A DNA stretch of 25,673 nucleotides, taken from positions 1 through 25,673 of the forward strand of contig CAYPIU010000025.1 in the NCBI GenBank assembly GCA_964410915.1. Reading direction: 5' to 3'. The notes below the pieces were generated by a model. It was not told the origin of the DNA, did no database searches, and saw only the letters and a list, made by a program, of their open reading frames with translations. The DNA is from CAZFJG01 sp964410915. GTDB taxonomy: Bacteria > Synergistota > Synergistia > Synergistales > JAFGMB01. The translations under genes were made by a program, and so were the position numbers. Each line of letters starts with the position of its first letter. The first letter of the stretch is position 1. Below are positions 1-7,265 of the stretch, in pieces.

Positions 1-86
1 GATAAAGATCTGAAAACTTCTTTTATGATTATTTTGGGCTATAGTGATAAAGTTATATTAAACTGACCTTGACTGGAGGCTTGAAA

Positions 87-818
87 ATGGATTTTTTGAA
101 AGCATTGAAGCTTTTGACAATTCTTCCTGTTCCTGTAGATGATGATGTACTTGAGATAGATCGGCTGTCTCCATGGTTCCCTTTGGCAGGTGCTGTAACG
201 GGAGGCTTGCTCCTGCTTGTTTATAATATCCTGGGATTAATGTTTCCGGAAGCCGTTACGGGAGTATTTGTTGTTCTGTTCTGGGTTTTTATAGGAGGAG
301 GGCGCACCATAAAAGGTTTATGTAATTGGATAAAGCGCTCTGGTTCGGCTAAAAATGAAACTCTTGTTGAATCCATTCTTTATGCATCTCTGGTAATAGT
401 TGCCATTGTACTTTTAAAATCTGTGATAATTGCCGATCTTAAATGGCAGTTTCTTTCAAAAGCTTTGATACTCGCACCAATAGCCGGAAGTTGGGGCATT
501 GTAATTGCAATGGCTCCGGGATTCAGCCTGCAGCCGGAAGAAGAAGGTATTGCAGCTTTCGTTAAAAGAGTCATGATCCAGAAAGAAGTTATCTATGCTT
601 CTGTTGCAGCCCTTGGACTCTCCCTTATCCTTTCAGGGTTTACCGGACTTGTACTGTTCATTTTCTGCGGTTGTGTAATGTTTCTAATTTCCGCTGTTTC
701 TTTCAGGATTTCAGGTGCTATATCTTTAGAATCGGCATATTCTGTGGGTGAAGTTGGGGAGCTGTTCATCCTTATGATGGTAATGATACTCATGAAACTG
801 TTTATAATGGGATATTAA
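87..818 (+). CDS. CobS-like membrane protein lacking the catalytic aspartate motifs
   Basis: A 243-residue, very hydrophobic protein with about six membrane segments. Its N-terminus (LLTILPVP, then FPLAGAVTG) and C-terminus (GELFILM) match the layout of adenosylcobinamide-GDP ribazoletransferase, the integral membrane enzyme that completes the cobalamin nucleotide loop. Where CobS proteins carry the cytoplasmic H-x-D-G-L-x-D-x-x-D-G motif, this protein has G-G-R-T-I-K-G-L-C-N-W-I-K. The later G-D-T-L-G-A motif is replaced by L-E-S-A-Y-S. I therefore see a CobS-fold relative that probably does not have the classical activity. The ATG at 87 is chosen because GGAGG at 75-79 sits 7 bases upstream; a TTG at 69 is in frame but has no such site. 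No other cobalamin gene lies in the window. Family relationship is likely; function is unknown. Confidence 0.7.
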   Translation: MDFLKALKLLTILPVPVDDDVLEIDRLSPWFPLAGAVTGGLLLLVYNILGLMFPEAVTGVFVVLFWVFIGGGRTIKGLCNWIKRSGSAKNETLVESILYASLVIVAIVLLKSVIIADLKWQFLSKALILAPIAGSWGIVIAMAPGFSLQPEEEGIAAFVKRVMIQKEVIYASVAALGLSLILSGFTGLVLFIFCGCVMFLISAVSFRISGAISLESAYSVGEVGELFILMMVMILMKLFIMGY

Positions 819-851
819 AAAGTACGGAGAAAAGGTCTCCCCGTACTTTTT
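817..851. terminator. Bidirectional terminator hairpin between converging genes
   Basis: Inverted repeat AAAAAGTACGG (817-827) and CCGTACTTTTT (841-851), with an inner AGA/TCT pairing. A-runs and T-runs flank both sides. It overlaps the stop codon of the CobS-like gene and precedes the converging ferredoxin gene, so it can serve both. Confidence 0.85.
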
Positions 852-888
852 ATTGTCTTATGGAGTGAGTTCCAGAATTTACTGATGA

Positions 889-1218
889 TCATGATACTTC
901 CTTCTCGATCTTTACATTAAAGAAATTCCCAAGCATCTGCCGGAGCTTGTCACTGTCCATATTTGAATATACCTCGTCACGAAAACTTATAACAGCTGGT
1001 TCGGCACAATAGCCTAAACAACCTGTGGTTTTTACTTCAAGTTTATTTTCAAGGCCAAGTTCTGTTATAACGTTGTTTATATCTGGTATTGAATTTCTAC
1101 TGCATGGTTTGCACACATAAATATATTCAACAGAACTTGAAGCACTTGCAGCGGATGCAAGTAATCCGATCGCTATTACGCTTGCCAGAAAAAGAACAAA
1201 AAACATTTCTACCCTCAT
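889..1218 (-). CDS. Exported thioredoxin-like [2Fe-2S] ferredoxin
   Basis: A 109-residue protein. Residues 30-109 look like the thioredoxin-fold [2Fe-2S] ferredoxin family: paired cysteines C36 and C39 (VCKPC), then C67 and C71 (GCLGYC), followed by the typical A-E-P-A-V stretch and a downstream Y/N strand region. Such domains are normally cytosolic proteins or subunits of hydrogenases and NADH-linked complexes. Here residues 1-28 form a clear Sec-type signal or anchor: a short charged start, a hydrophobic run FFVLFLASVIAIGLLASA, and a possible A-S-A cleavage site. The start is well supported by GAGGTG at 1226-1231, 7 bases upstream. It is divergent from a DtxR-type regulator with a 255-base gap, which suggests metal- or iron-linked control. 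Electron partner unknown. Confidence 0.75.
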   Translation of the reverse strand: MRVEMFFVLFLASVIAIGLLASAASASSSVEYIYVCKPCSRNSIPDINNVITELGLENKLEVKTTGCLGYCAEPAVISFRDEVYSNMDSDKLRQMLGNFFNVKIEKEVS

Positions 1219-1282
1219 TATTTATCACCTCTGTAAGAAGTTTAATCCTTAAAAAATTTATAACCTGAGTTAATATCCTTAA

Positions 1283-1314
1283 TTTTATGCCAGTATTTTT
1301 ACTTAGGCATAAAA
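1283..1314 (-). promoter_or_regulatory. Stem-loop in the leader of the ferredoxin gene
   Basis: Perfect 9-base inverted repeat TTTTATGCC (1283-1291) / GGCATAAAA (1306-1314). An inner AGTA/TACT pairing leaves a small loop. It lies between the predicted promoter and the start of the ferredoxin gene. It could be an operator dyad or an RNA leader structure; the sequence alone does not decide. Confidence 0.5.
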
Positions 1315-1344
1315 GTTAATTCCTTTCAACAAATTGTTAAAGAC

Positions 1345-1374
1345 ATTATACACTATCAATTTGCTATTTGTAAA
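1345..1374 (-). promoter_or_regulatory. Sigma-A-type promoter of the ferredoxin gene
   Basis: On the minus strand, TTTACA (1369-1374) is separated by 18 bases from a perfect TATAAT (1345-1350). This implies a leader of about 120 bases before the ATG at 1218. Confidence 0.6.
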
Positions 1375-1405
1375 TCAATTAATGCCGGGAACAGAACTAC
1401 AAATC

Positions 1406-1452
1406 TTGACAAAACCATGACTAGTGATTATCGTTGTATAAAAGTTCGATAA
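1406..1452 (+). promoter_or_regulatory. Promoter and possible operator dyad of the DtxR-type regulator
   Basis: TTGACA at 1406-1411 is followed after 17 bases by the weak hexamer TATCGT (1429-1434). A perfect dyad TTATCG (1428-1433) / CGATAA (1447-1452) with a 13-base centre covers the -10 region. This is where an autoregulator of this family would bind. The promoter assignment is moderate; the operator role is inferred from position. Confidence 0.45.
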
Positions 1453-1473
1453 CTCTAACAAGGATGGTTTGAT

Positions 1474-2142
1474 ATGGCAATGTCTGACAGAATAGAAGAT
1501 TACCTGGAAGAGATATTCTCTATAGAGATCTCGGGAGATAAGCCTACCGTTACTGCACTTGCAAAAAGACTTGATGTATCAAAAGCATCTGTTGTTTCAG
1601 CCCTGAGAAGACTTTGTTCTGAAGGTTATCTTGAGCAGGAAAAGTATTGTACACCGATTCTTACCAGCTCTGGAAGAAGTAAAGCATTAAAAATATTCAG
1701 GAGACATAAACATCTTTCTTTTCTTTTAAGAGAGATAATCGGTATAAAACCTGAACTTTCGGAAGATATAGCCTGTGCTATGGAGCATGCTCTTGATAAT
1801 GACAGCGAGAAAAGGCTTGCTGCATTTGTTGATTTCTATTGTAAATCAAGGTTGGAAAAGTGTGACTGGATAAGTCATATGGAGGAAAACCTGGATCATC
1901 CTGAGGATCTTGTCCAGCCATTGCTTATGATAGGGAATGATCAGAATGCTCAGGTAGTAAGGATAACCGCTTCAAATCTTTTGAGAAACAGGCTCAAGGA
2001 TTCAGGTTTCGTACATGGAGCCTGTCTGAAGATACTGTCCTGTGACTTCCAGGAAAGAATGCTTGAAGTCGAGCTTGAGGGGAAGGATACTGTCCTTTCA
2101 ATGACGGAAGCAATGACGGTATGGGTTCTTCCGAAAAAATAG
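1474..2142 (+). CDS. DtxR/MntR-family metal-dependent transcriptional regulator
   Basis: A 222-residue regulator with the three-part DtxR architecture. The N-terminal winged helix-turn-helix (about 5-65) contains TVTALAKRLDVSKASVVSALRRL. A metal-binding and dimerisation helix region follows (about 70-135), then a C-terminal FeoA/SH3-like domain (about 145-222). Candidate metal ligands are D9 and E12 near the N-terminus, as in MntR, and C101, E104 and H105 in the CAMEH motif; the cysteine is the DtxR/IdeR-like choice. The ligand set is thus mixed, and Fe(II) versus Mn(II) specificity cannot be called. AAGGATGG at 1460-1467 supports the ATG at 1474. It is divergent from the exported ferredoxin gene and alone on its strand. 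Likely targets are its own promoter and the neighbour. Confidence 0.85.
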   Translation: MAMSDRIEDYLEEIFSIEISGDKPTVTALAKRLDVSKASVVSALRRLCSEGYLEQEKYCTPILTSSGRSKALKIFRRHKHLSFLLREIIGIKPELSEDIACAMEHALDNDSEKRLAAFVDFYCKSRLEKCDWISHMEENLDHPEDLVQPLLMIGNDQNAQVVRITASNLLRNRLKDSGFVHGACLKILSCDFQERMLEVELEGKDTVLSMTEAMTVWVLPKK

Positions 2143-2245
2143 AAAACTCCTGTGAACTCGGTCTTTTGTTTCCCCCTCCAAATCTGAATTACAGCCTTTA
2201 CTAATTCAATATTAGGTGTTTGATCCCGGTATTACTTTTTCCCCT

Positions 2246-2268
2246 TCAAATATTTGATTGTGTATAAT
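2246..2268 (+). promoter_or_regulatory. Possible -10 element with an upstream palindrome
   Basis: A perfect TATAAT at 2263-2268 sits 61 bases before the ketopantoate-reductase-like start. A 12-base perfect palindrome TCAAATATTTGA (2246-2257) lies just upstream. No good -35 hexamer is visible at the right distance, so an activated or weak promoter is inferred. Confidence 0.3.
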
Positions 2269-2328
2269 ATGAAAAAAGGTTTACAGATCGTTTAGATCAA
2301 TGAAGCATGATTTAAGGAGGTCCATTCA

Positions 2329-3249
2329 ATGAAAGCAGGTATTGTCGGTACTGGAGGTATTGGAGGATATTTCGGAGGTCTTCTCGCAGATAGATACTCA
2401 AAAAGCCCGGATGATAGTATCATTTTTGTCTCTCGAGGCAGCAACCTGGAAAGGATCACGGAATACGGGCTAAAGATTATTGCTCAAGATAAGGAAATAT
2501 CAGTCAAGCCTGACAAAGTAGTAGATGATCCATCTTCTCTTGGATATCTGGACCTGGTGATATTTGCGGTCAAAAGCTATGATCTTGAACAGGCCGCTGA
2601 AACAGTCTATCCATGTATCGGTAAAAATACGACAGTTATAACACTTCTTAACGGGGTGAACAACGCAGAGGTCCTTTCGGGTTTACTTCCCCAGTGCAGA
2701 TTATGCAATGGTTGTGTGTATATATCTTCAAGAATAGAATCTCCGGGAGTGATCCGTCATGTTGGAGGTCCGGGAAAGATCTTTTTCGGACCTGTACAGG
2801 AAAAAACTGCAGATTTTAAACCTGTTGAAGTTTTTCTCCAGGATGCGGGGATCAATGCTGAACTAACAGAACATATCGATGTGGAAGTCTGGAAAAAATA
2901 TATGTTCATGAGTCCTTTTGCAGGAGTTACCGCACTTAAAAGGCAAACATTTGGAGAAGTCCTTGATGATCCTGAAAGCAGGGAAATGCTTGAAAGCATG
3001 ATGAAGGAACTCGAAAAACTTGCCAGAAAAAAGGGTGTCGCACTTCCAGCAGATATAGTTTCGAGTTCGCTTGAAACGGGTTCGAGGTTTCCTTCTGCTA
3101 CAAAGTCTTCATTGCAGCTTGATTTTGAAGCGGGCAAGCGAAGTGAAATTCAGACATTTGCAGGTTATGTGGTGGAGGAAGGCCGAAGGCTTGACATTGA
3201 TGTGCCAGTCTATGAACTTGTGTACAGCAGACTTGCCTCTCGTGAATGA
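2329..3249 (+). CDS. Ketopantoate reductase family (ApbA/PanE) oxidoreductase
   Basis: A 306-residue protein of normal family length. The N-terminal NADP-binding Rossmann fold has GTGGIGGYFG at 7-16, and the family signatures FAVKSYD and LLNGVNN follow. The C-terminal helical domain has the W-K-K-Y and S-E-I positions matching the catalytic lysine and substrate-side glutamate of PanE. The two asparagines that follow the lysine in the E. coli enzyme are replaced (YMFMSPFAGVTAL). It may therefore reduce 2-dehydropantoate for CoA synthesis, or another 2-oxo acid; no panB or panC is nearby. AAGGAGG (2314-2320) gives a strong ribosome site. It stands alone, ending at a strong terminator. Confidence 0.8.
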   Translation: MKAGIVGTGGIGGYFGGLLADRYSKSPDDSIIFVSRGSNLERITEYGLKIIAQDKEISVKPDKVVDDPSSLGYLDLVIFAVKSYDLEQAAETVYPCIGKNTTVITLLNGVNNAEVLSGLLPQCRLCNGCVYISSRIESPGVIRHVGGPGKIFFGPVQEKTADFKPVEVFLQDAGINAELTEHIDVEVWKKYMFMSPFAGVTALKRQTFGEVLDDPESREMLESMMKELEKLARKKGVALPADIVSSSLETGSRFPSATKSSLQLDFEAGKRSEIQTFAGYVVEEGRRLDIDVPVYELVYSRLASRE

Positions 3250-3275
3250 TCCATCACCCATTTTCCGGATACAGC

Positions 3276-3322
3276 AAAAAAGATCTGCCCATACCGAAAA
3301 GTGTTATGGGCAGATCTTTTTT
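3276..3322. terminator. Strong bidirectional terminator hairpin
   Basis: An 18-bp perfect stem runs from 3276-3293 to 3305-3322, with an AAAAAA start and TTTTTT end and GATCTGCCC inside. It separates the converging oxidoreductase gene and histidine kinase gene. Confidence 0.9.
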
Positions 3323-3402
3323 TAACAGAAAACGTATCAAGAGTAATGTTATTTCCACCTGTAATTTACCTGCACGTCTCGATCGATAGCCGATAACCCT
3401 GA

Positions 3403-4824
3403 TCATATTTTCAGTCTGATCTTTACAATAAGGCCTCCGTCATCCATGTTCGATGCCTTAGTTGTCCCTCCAAGCAGTCTGATCGATCTTTCTGCTATTG
3501 CGAGACCAAGGCCTGTGCCGCCGAGTTCCCTGTCCCGGGATTCATCCAGTCTGTAAAAGGGGCGGAATATCTTCTCAAGATCTTCTTCCCTTACTCCGGA
3601 GCCATGATCCCTTATGCTTATAATCAAACTTTCTTTCCCTGAGGGAGTTATGCTGACCTCGATCGTTGAACCTTCGCGGGTATGTCTTACGGCATTTCTG
3701 GTTATATTTTCTACTGCCCGCTTTATGAGCTCAGGTTCGGACTCCATGATAAATTTTTTCGGGGAGTTGAGTTCAACGCGGCAGTTTCTTGCATTTGCCT
3801 CAAAATCAGCATCCGAAACTATCATTTCAACAAGTTGAACAATGTCAAATATCTCTTTATTTCCCGGCTCTGGTTCAGTTTCCATTCTGGCCAGGGAAAG
3901 GATCTGTCCGATCATTTCATTCATCTCGATGGATTCCTTTTCGATCCTGTTTAGATAACCTGCGTTTTCTTCGCTGCTTTTCTTCCTGGCGAGTTCCAGT
4001 GACAGGTTCAGCCTTGTAAGTGGAGACCGGAGTTCGTGGGAAATATCTCTCAGTAGCCTTTTTTGCGCGCCGACCAGTTCTTCAAGTTTCCCGGCCATTG
4101 CATTGAAATTCCTGGCGAGTTCTCCAAGTTCGTCCTTTCTTTGAAGGAGTTTTTCATCTACTCTCTGGGACAGGTCGCCTTCAGCAATTTTCAGCGTTGT
4201 CTGTCTCATTTTTTTGACTGGAGATGTAATGTGATTTGCAAGCCAGTAACAGGCGATCGCTCCTGTCATGATCACAAGAAAAAGGTGAAAGAGAAAGCCC
4301 GTTTTATCTGCCCTGTGAAAAAAAGGTGGAGGAAGTCTGTGAATCCCCACAAGGAAAACATTACCGTCAGTTCCAACTGAAAGTGGGCTGATAAACAGAG
4401 CTGAAGTCCTTCGAAACTGAAAAACTGTTTCTCCTGTGGAAAGGGCTTTTTGAAAAAGTGGAGATAAGTCCCTGGACAGGTCTTCATGGTCCTTCATCTT
4501 ATTATGAGGAGTCCATTTTTCGGGGAGGACAAAAAGTCTCAAACGATAGGTTCTCTGAATTTCCTGCAGGAGTTTTCTAAGCTCCCTGGAATTTCCGCGG
4601 GCTTTCAATTCAGCTATTGTCTCAGAATTATTTTTGATAACCTCTTCCATGGATGATCGAATATCCGTCCGGGTCATGTGCTTATGGGTTACGAATGCTG
4701 TTACCCCGCCAAGAAGGATGATTATAGATAATGCAACAATAAACCATAGAAAGATCTTGAAAAAGAGAGATCTTCCCCCGGGACCGTTTCTGGCAGGTTC
4801 TAAAGCTGATCCTGTGGTTATCAT
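3403..4824 (-). CDS. HAMP-domain sensor histidine kinase (CpxA/EnvZ-like layout)
   Basis: A 473-residue membrane sensor kinase. TM1 is at about 22-45, an extracytoplasmic domain at about 46-173, TM2 at about 175-197, then a HAMP linker at about 197-250. The HisKA helix has the phospho-acceptor H263 in DISHELRSPLTRL. The HATPase domain has an N-box around 373-377 (ENITRNAVRH), a G1 box DHGSG at 406-410, an F-box EKIFRPFYR and a G2 box GGTGLGLA at 435-442, so all catalytic boxes are intact. It follows its response regulator with a 5-base gap on the same strand. The ribosome site is modest (AGGGG at 4835-4839). The sensed signal cannot be read from the sequence; possible Cpx-type boxes near a Spy-like gene suggest envelope stress. 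Confidence 0.9.
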   Translation of the reverse strand: MITTGSALEPARNGPGGRSLFFKIFLWFIVALSIIILLGGVTAFVTHKHMTRTDIRSSMEEVIKNNSETIAELKARGNSRELRKLLQEIQRTYRLRLFVLPEKWTPHNKMKDHEDLSRDLSPLFQKALSTGETVFQFRRTSALFISPLSVGTDGNVFLVGIHRLPPPFFHRADKTGFLFHLFLVIMTGAIACYWLANHITSPVKKMRQTTLKIAEGDLSQRVDEKLLQRKDELGELARNFNAMAGKLEELVGAQKRLLRDISHELRSPLTRLNLSLELARKKSSEENAGYLNRIEKESIEMNEMIGQILSLARMETEPEPGNKEIFDIVQLVEMIVSDADFEANARNCRVELNSPKKFIMESEPELIKRAVENITRNAVRHTREGSTIEVSITPSGKESLIISIRDHGSGVREEDLEKIFRPFYRLDESRDRELGGTGLGLAIAERSIRLLGGTTKASNMDDGGLIVKIRLKI

Positions 4825-4829
4825 CTTTT

Positions 4830-5546
4830 TTATTCCCCTTTTTCTTCAGGCATTATTGAATAAAAATAACCTTCGCCTCTCAGGGTTTTGATCCTTTCAG
4901 AACCATCCGGAAGCGGGCCGAGTTTTTTTCTGAGATTGCTCATGTGTACATCAATACTTCTATCAAAGGGAGACCAGGCTCTTTTGAGAACTTTGAGCAC
5001 AAGTGTTTGCCTGGAAATGATCTTACCCGCTGATTCAAGTAAACATAAAAGCAGTTTGAACTCTATATGCGTAAGTTCAAGGTTATTCTCTCCCTGTCGG
5101 ACATTGTGGGAAGAGGGGTAAACTTCCAGGTCTCCTATTTTGAAAAAAGATGGATTTTCAATATTCTTTTCTGGTTCTTCCTTTTCTTCAGAACGCCTCA
5201 GTATTGCTTTTACTCTTGCCAGCAGTTCCCTTGTGTTGAAGGGCTTGGGCAGATAGTCGTCTGCTCCCATTTCAAGCCCCAGTATTCTGTCAATATCTTC
5301 ACCCCTTGCAGTGAGCATTATCACAGGTACTTTTGATCTTTCTCTTATCTTTTTAAGAACATCAAAACCATTTATTCCTGGAAGCATTACATCCAGAATT
5401 ACAAGATCCGGATTTCCCTCGGACACTCTCCTGAGACCTTCAAGACCATCATGTACCGTTTCCAGTTCAAAATTTTCTGCCTGGAAAAATTCTTTCAAAA
5501 GTTCACAGAGTTCCCTATCATCCTCTATGACAATTATATTTTTCAT
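4830..5546 (-). CDS. OmpR/PhoB-type response regulator
   Basis: A 238-residue regulator. The receiver domain (1-118) has the acidic pocket E8-D9-D10, the phospho-acceptor D52 in VILDVMLPG, T79 in MLTA, and K101 in LPKPF. The C-terminal winged helix (about 140-235) has the family's ...RSIDVHMSNLRKKLG... recognition helix and a final GEGYFY wing. It is the first gene of a two-gene unit with the histidine kinase. GGAGG lies a few bases before the ATG. Direct repeats resembling OmpR-family half-sites lie at 5566-5634, so autoregulation is plausible. Confidence 0.92.
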   Translation of the reverse strand: MKNIIVIEDDRELCELLKEFFQAENFELETVHDGLEGLRRVSEGNPDLVILDVMLPGINGFDVLKKIRERSKVPVIMLTARGEDIDRILGLEMGADDYLPKPFNTRELLARVKAILRRSEEKEEPEKNIENPSFFKIGDLEVYPSSHNVRQGENNLELTHIEFKLLLCLLESAGKIISRQTLVLKVLKRAWSPFDRSIDVHMSNLRKKLGPLPDGSERIKTLRGEGYFYSIMPEEKGE

Positions 5547-5565
5547 GTATGTCCTCCCTGAATTG

Positions 5566-5634
5566 GTTTAACATTACATGTAACCATATTATTTTAACCT
5601 TAAGCAGCCCTACCGGTATGTTAAGAAATGTAAG
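5566..5634 (-). promoter_or_regulatory. Candidate response-regulator sites in front of the two-component operon
   Basis: Two patterns are visible: a near-palindrome GTTTAACATTACATGTAAC (5566-5584), and two direct repeats TGTTAAG (5619-5625) and TGTAAG (5629-5634) whose starts are 10 bases, one helical turn, apart. Same-face direct repeats are what OmpR-family dimers bind. The role is inferred. Confidence 0.35.
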
Positions 5635-5661
5635 ATATTATTATTTTATATTAAGTCCTGT

Positions 5662-5690
5662 TTGACAGTCAGGCCTAATATTCATACAAT
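5662..5690 (+). promoter_or_regulatory. Promoter of the aminotransferase gene
   Basis: TTGACA (5662-5667), exactly 17 bases, then TACAAT (5685-5690). Transcription would begin near 5697, giving a leader of about 190 bases before the ATG at 5891. Confidence 0.75.
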
Positions 5691-5696
5691 TCTTTC

Positions 5697-5880
5697 TAAT
5701 ATACTGTTGGTTGGAGTGTTGATGTCCCGGGGGGATCGGCATAGTGCTCTTGCTGTAAAACCTTTTGGTTTATCGCATGTGGAAACAGTTACCCGGGAAG
5801 AGACAATATGCTTCAGGTTTTATTATCCGGGACCGTAATATGGTATCCCGGATGTTTATTTATCAATATTTTTATTCTGG
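5697..5880 (+). promoter_or_regulatory. Structured 5' leader of the aminotransferase gene, possible riboswitch or attenuator
   Basis: The leader contains a long-range closing helix ACTGTT (about 5703-5708) / AACAGT (about 5784-5789). Inside it are small hairpins, such as AAACC-TTTT-GGTTT and CGGCA/TGCTG. A final strong hairpin ATCCGGGA (5825-5832) / TCCCGGAT (5846-5853) is followed by GTTTATTTAT, a weak terminator-like tail. Additional CCCGGG-containing segments near 5724-5730 and 5792-5798 could pair alternatively with the last hairpin. I could not match it to any riboswitch consensus I know. Confidence 0.45.
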
Positions 5881-5890
5881 AGGGTTTTAA

Positions 5891-7096
5891 ATGACCATGA
5901 AATTTGCAGAGAGAATGGAACTTTTCGCGGCTTCGGACATTCAGGAGATCCTGAAAGTTACAGCAAGGCCCGAGATCATTTCTTTTGGTGGAGGACTTCC
6001 CGCTCCCGAGTTGTTCCCGGTAGAAAAAATGAAAGAAGTAAGCTGTAAGGTTCTTGAGGAGAACGGGACAAAGGCGCTTCAATATTTTACCACAGAGGGA
6101 CTTCCTTCCCTGAGGGAGAAGATAGCTGAAAGGTCAAATGAGAGGCTTGGGACATCTCTTGAAATGGAAAATGTTGTCATTGTGACCGGTTCCCAGCAGG
6201 CCCTTGACCTTGCAGGAAAGATCTTCCTGAATGAAGGGGATGTTGTGCTGTGCGAGAGTCCTACCTATGTAGGTGCAATTGATGCCCTTAAAGCATACCA
6301 GCCCCGTTTTGTAGAAGTTGAAACTGATGATAATGGAATGGTAGTGGAGGATCTTGAAAAGAAGATAAATGAGGAGAAAAATGTCAAGCTTATCTATGTG
6401 ACCCCGGACTTCCAGAATCCCACAGGGGTAACATGGTCAGAGGAAAGGCGCAGATCTTTCATGGAAGTTGTCAATCAGCATTCCATTCCTGTGCTTGAGG
6501 ATAATCCCTATGGAGAACTTCGTTTTGAGGGAACCACACCTCCAGCTTTGAAGTCATTCGATAATAAGGGAAATGTTATCATGCTCGGGTCCTTCTCAAA
6601 AGTTCTCTGTCCCGGAATGAGAGTTGCCTGGATCAGCGGGGACAAGGATCTTCTGATGAAATTCGTATTTGTAAAACAGGCCTGTGATATCCACACTTCT
6701 TCCAAGAGCCAGTACGAGATCGATACTTTTCTTGAGATGTTTGACCTCGATGAGCATATAGCCGAGCTTGTTAAGGTATATGGCCAGAGAAAGGATGTCA
6801 TGCTTAAGGCAATGGAAGAGTTCTTCCCCTCATCAGTGGAGTTTACCAACCCGGAGGGAGGTCTTTTTACCTGGGCGGTAATGCCTGAAGGTATAGATGC
6901 CAGGGAAGTGGTCATGAGAGCAATAGAGAAGAAAGTAGCCTTTGTTCCCGGAGATGCTTTCTATCCCAATGGCGGGCACCCGAATACAATGAGGCTTAAC
7001 TATTCAAACATGCCTTCTGAAAAGATTCGAGAGGGTATTAAGATACTTGGAGAAGTCCTGGCAGAATTCATACCCGAATCAATGCCTGCGAAGTAA
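5891..7096 (+). CDS. PLP-dependent aminotransferase, class I/II (2-aminoadipate aminotransferase-like)
   Basis: A 401-residue fold-type I aminotransferase. It has the substrate-side FGGGLPAPELFP segment near the N-terminus, the cofactor-side GSQQALDL, the DFQNPTGV asparagine loop, the DNPYGEL aspartate-tyrosine pair, and the Schiff-base lysine in GSFSKVLCPGMRVAW. The carboxylate-binding arginine is in MRLNYSN near the C-terminus. This arrangement matches the LysN/AraT-like subgroup that lacks a GntR regulator domain. These enzymes act on 2-aminoadipate, aromatic or branched amino acids, so the substrate is uncertain. GGAGG just upstream supports ATG 5891. It is monocistronic, with its own promoter, structured leader and terminator, and is divergent from the two-component operon. 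Confidence 0.88.
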   Translation: MTMKFAERMELFAASDIQEILKVTARPEIISFGGGLPAPELFPVEKMKEVSCKVLEENGTKALQYFTTEGLPSLREKIAERSNERLGTSLEMENVVIVTGSQQALDLAGKIFLNEGDVVLCESPTYVGAIDALKAYQPRFVEVETDDNGMVVEDLEKKINEEKNVKLIYVTPDFQNPTGVTWSEERRRSFMEVVNQHSIPVLEDNPYGELRFEGTTPPALKSFDNKGNVIMLGSFSKVLCPGMRVAWISGDKDLLMKFVFVKQACDIHTSSKSQYEIDTFLEMFDLDEHIAELVKVYGQRKDVMLKAMEEFFPSSVEFTNPEGGLFTWAVMPEGIDAREVVMRAIEKKVAFVPGDAFYPNGGHPNTMRLNYSNMPSEKIREGIKILGEVLAEFIPESMPAK

Positions 7097-7191
7097 TAGA
7101 TCCAGGTTTTTGCACTCTGGGCACAAGTGATACTTATTCAGAAGTTTAACATCGCTTTCAATCAGTCATTACAGCTTTTGGGATTATGATC

Positions 7192-7232
7192 AAAATACAA
7201 GGCCGGGCTTACTAAGCCCGGCCTTGTATTTT
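7192..7232. terminator. Perfect 19-bp bidirectional terminator
   Basis: Arms 7192-7210 and 7214-7232 are perfectly complementary (AAAATACAAGGCCGGGCTT and its complement) around a 3-base loop. A-runs and T-runs on both sides suit both the aminotransferase gene and the converging DsrE-family gene. Confidence 0.93.
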
Positions 7233-7265
7233 AAACCTGAAGTTGAACCGTCATTGGTCCTTCTT

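Noticed and set aside
5697..5880. Lysine, SAM, glycine or TPP riboswitch before the aminotransferase gene
   Set aside because: None of the conserved core sequences of these classes could be found; only the generic hairpin layout is similar.
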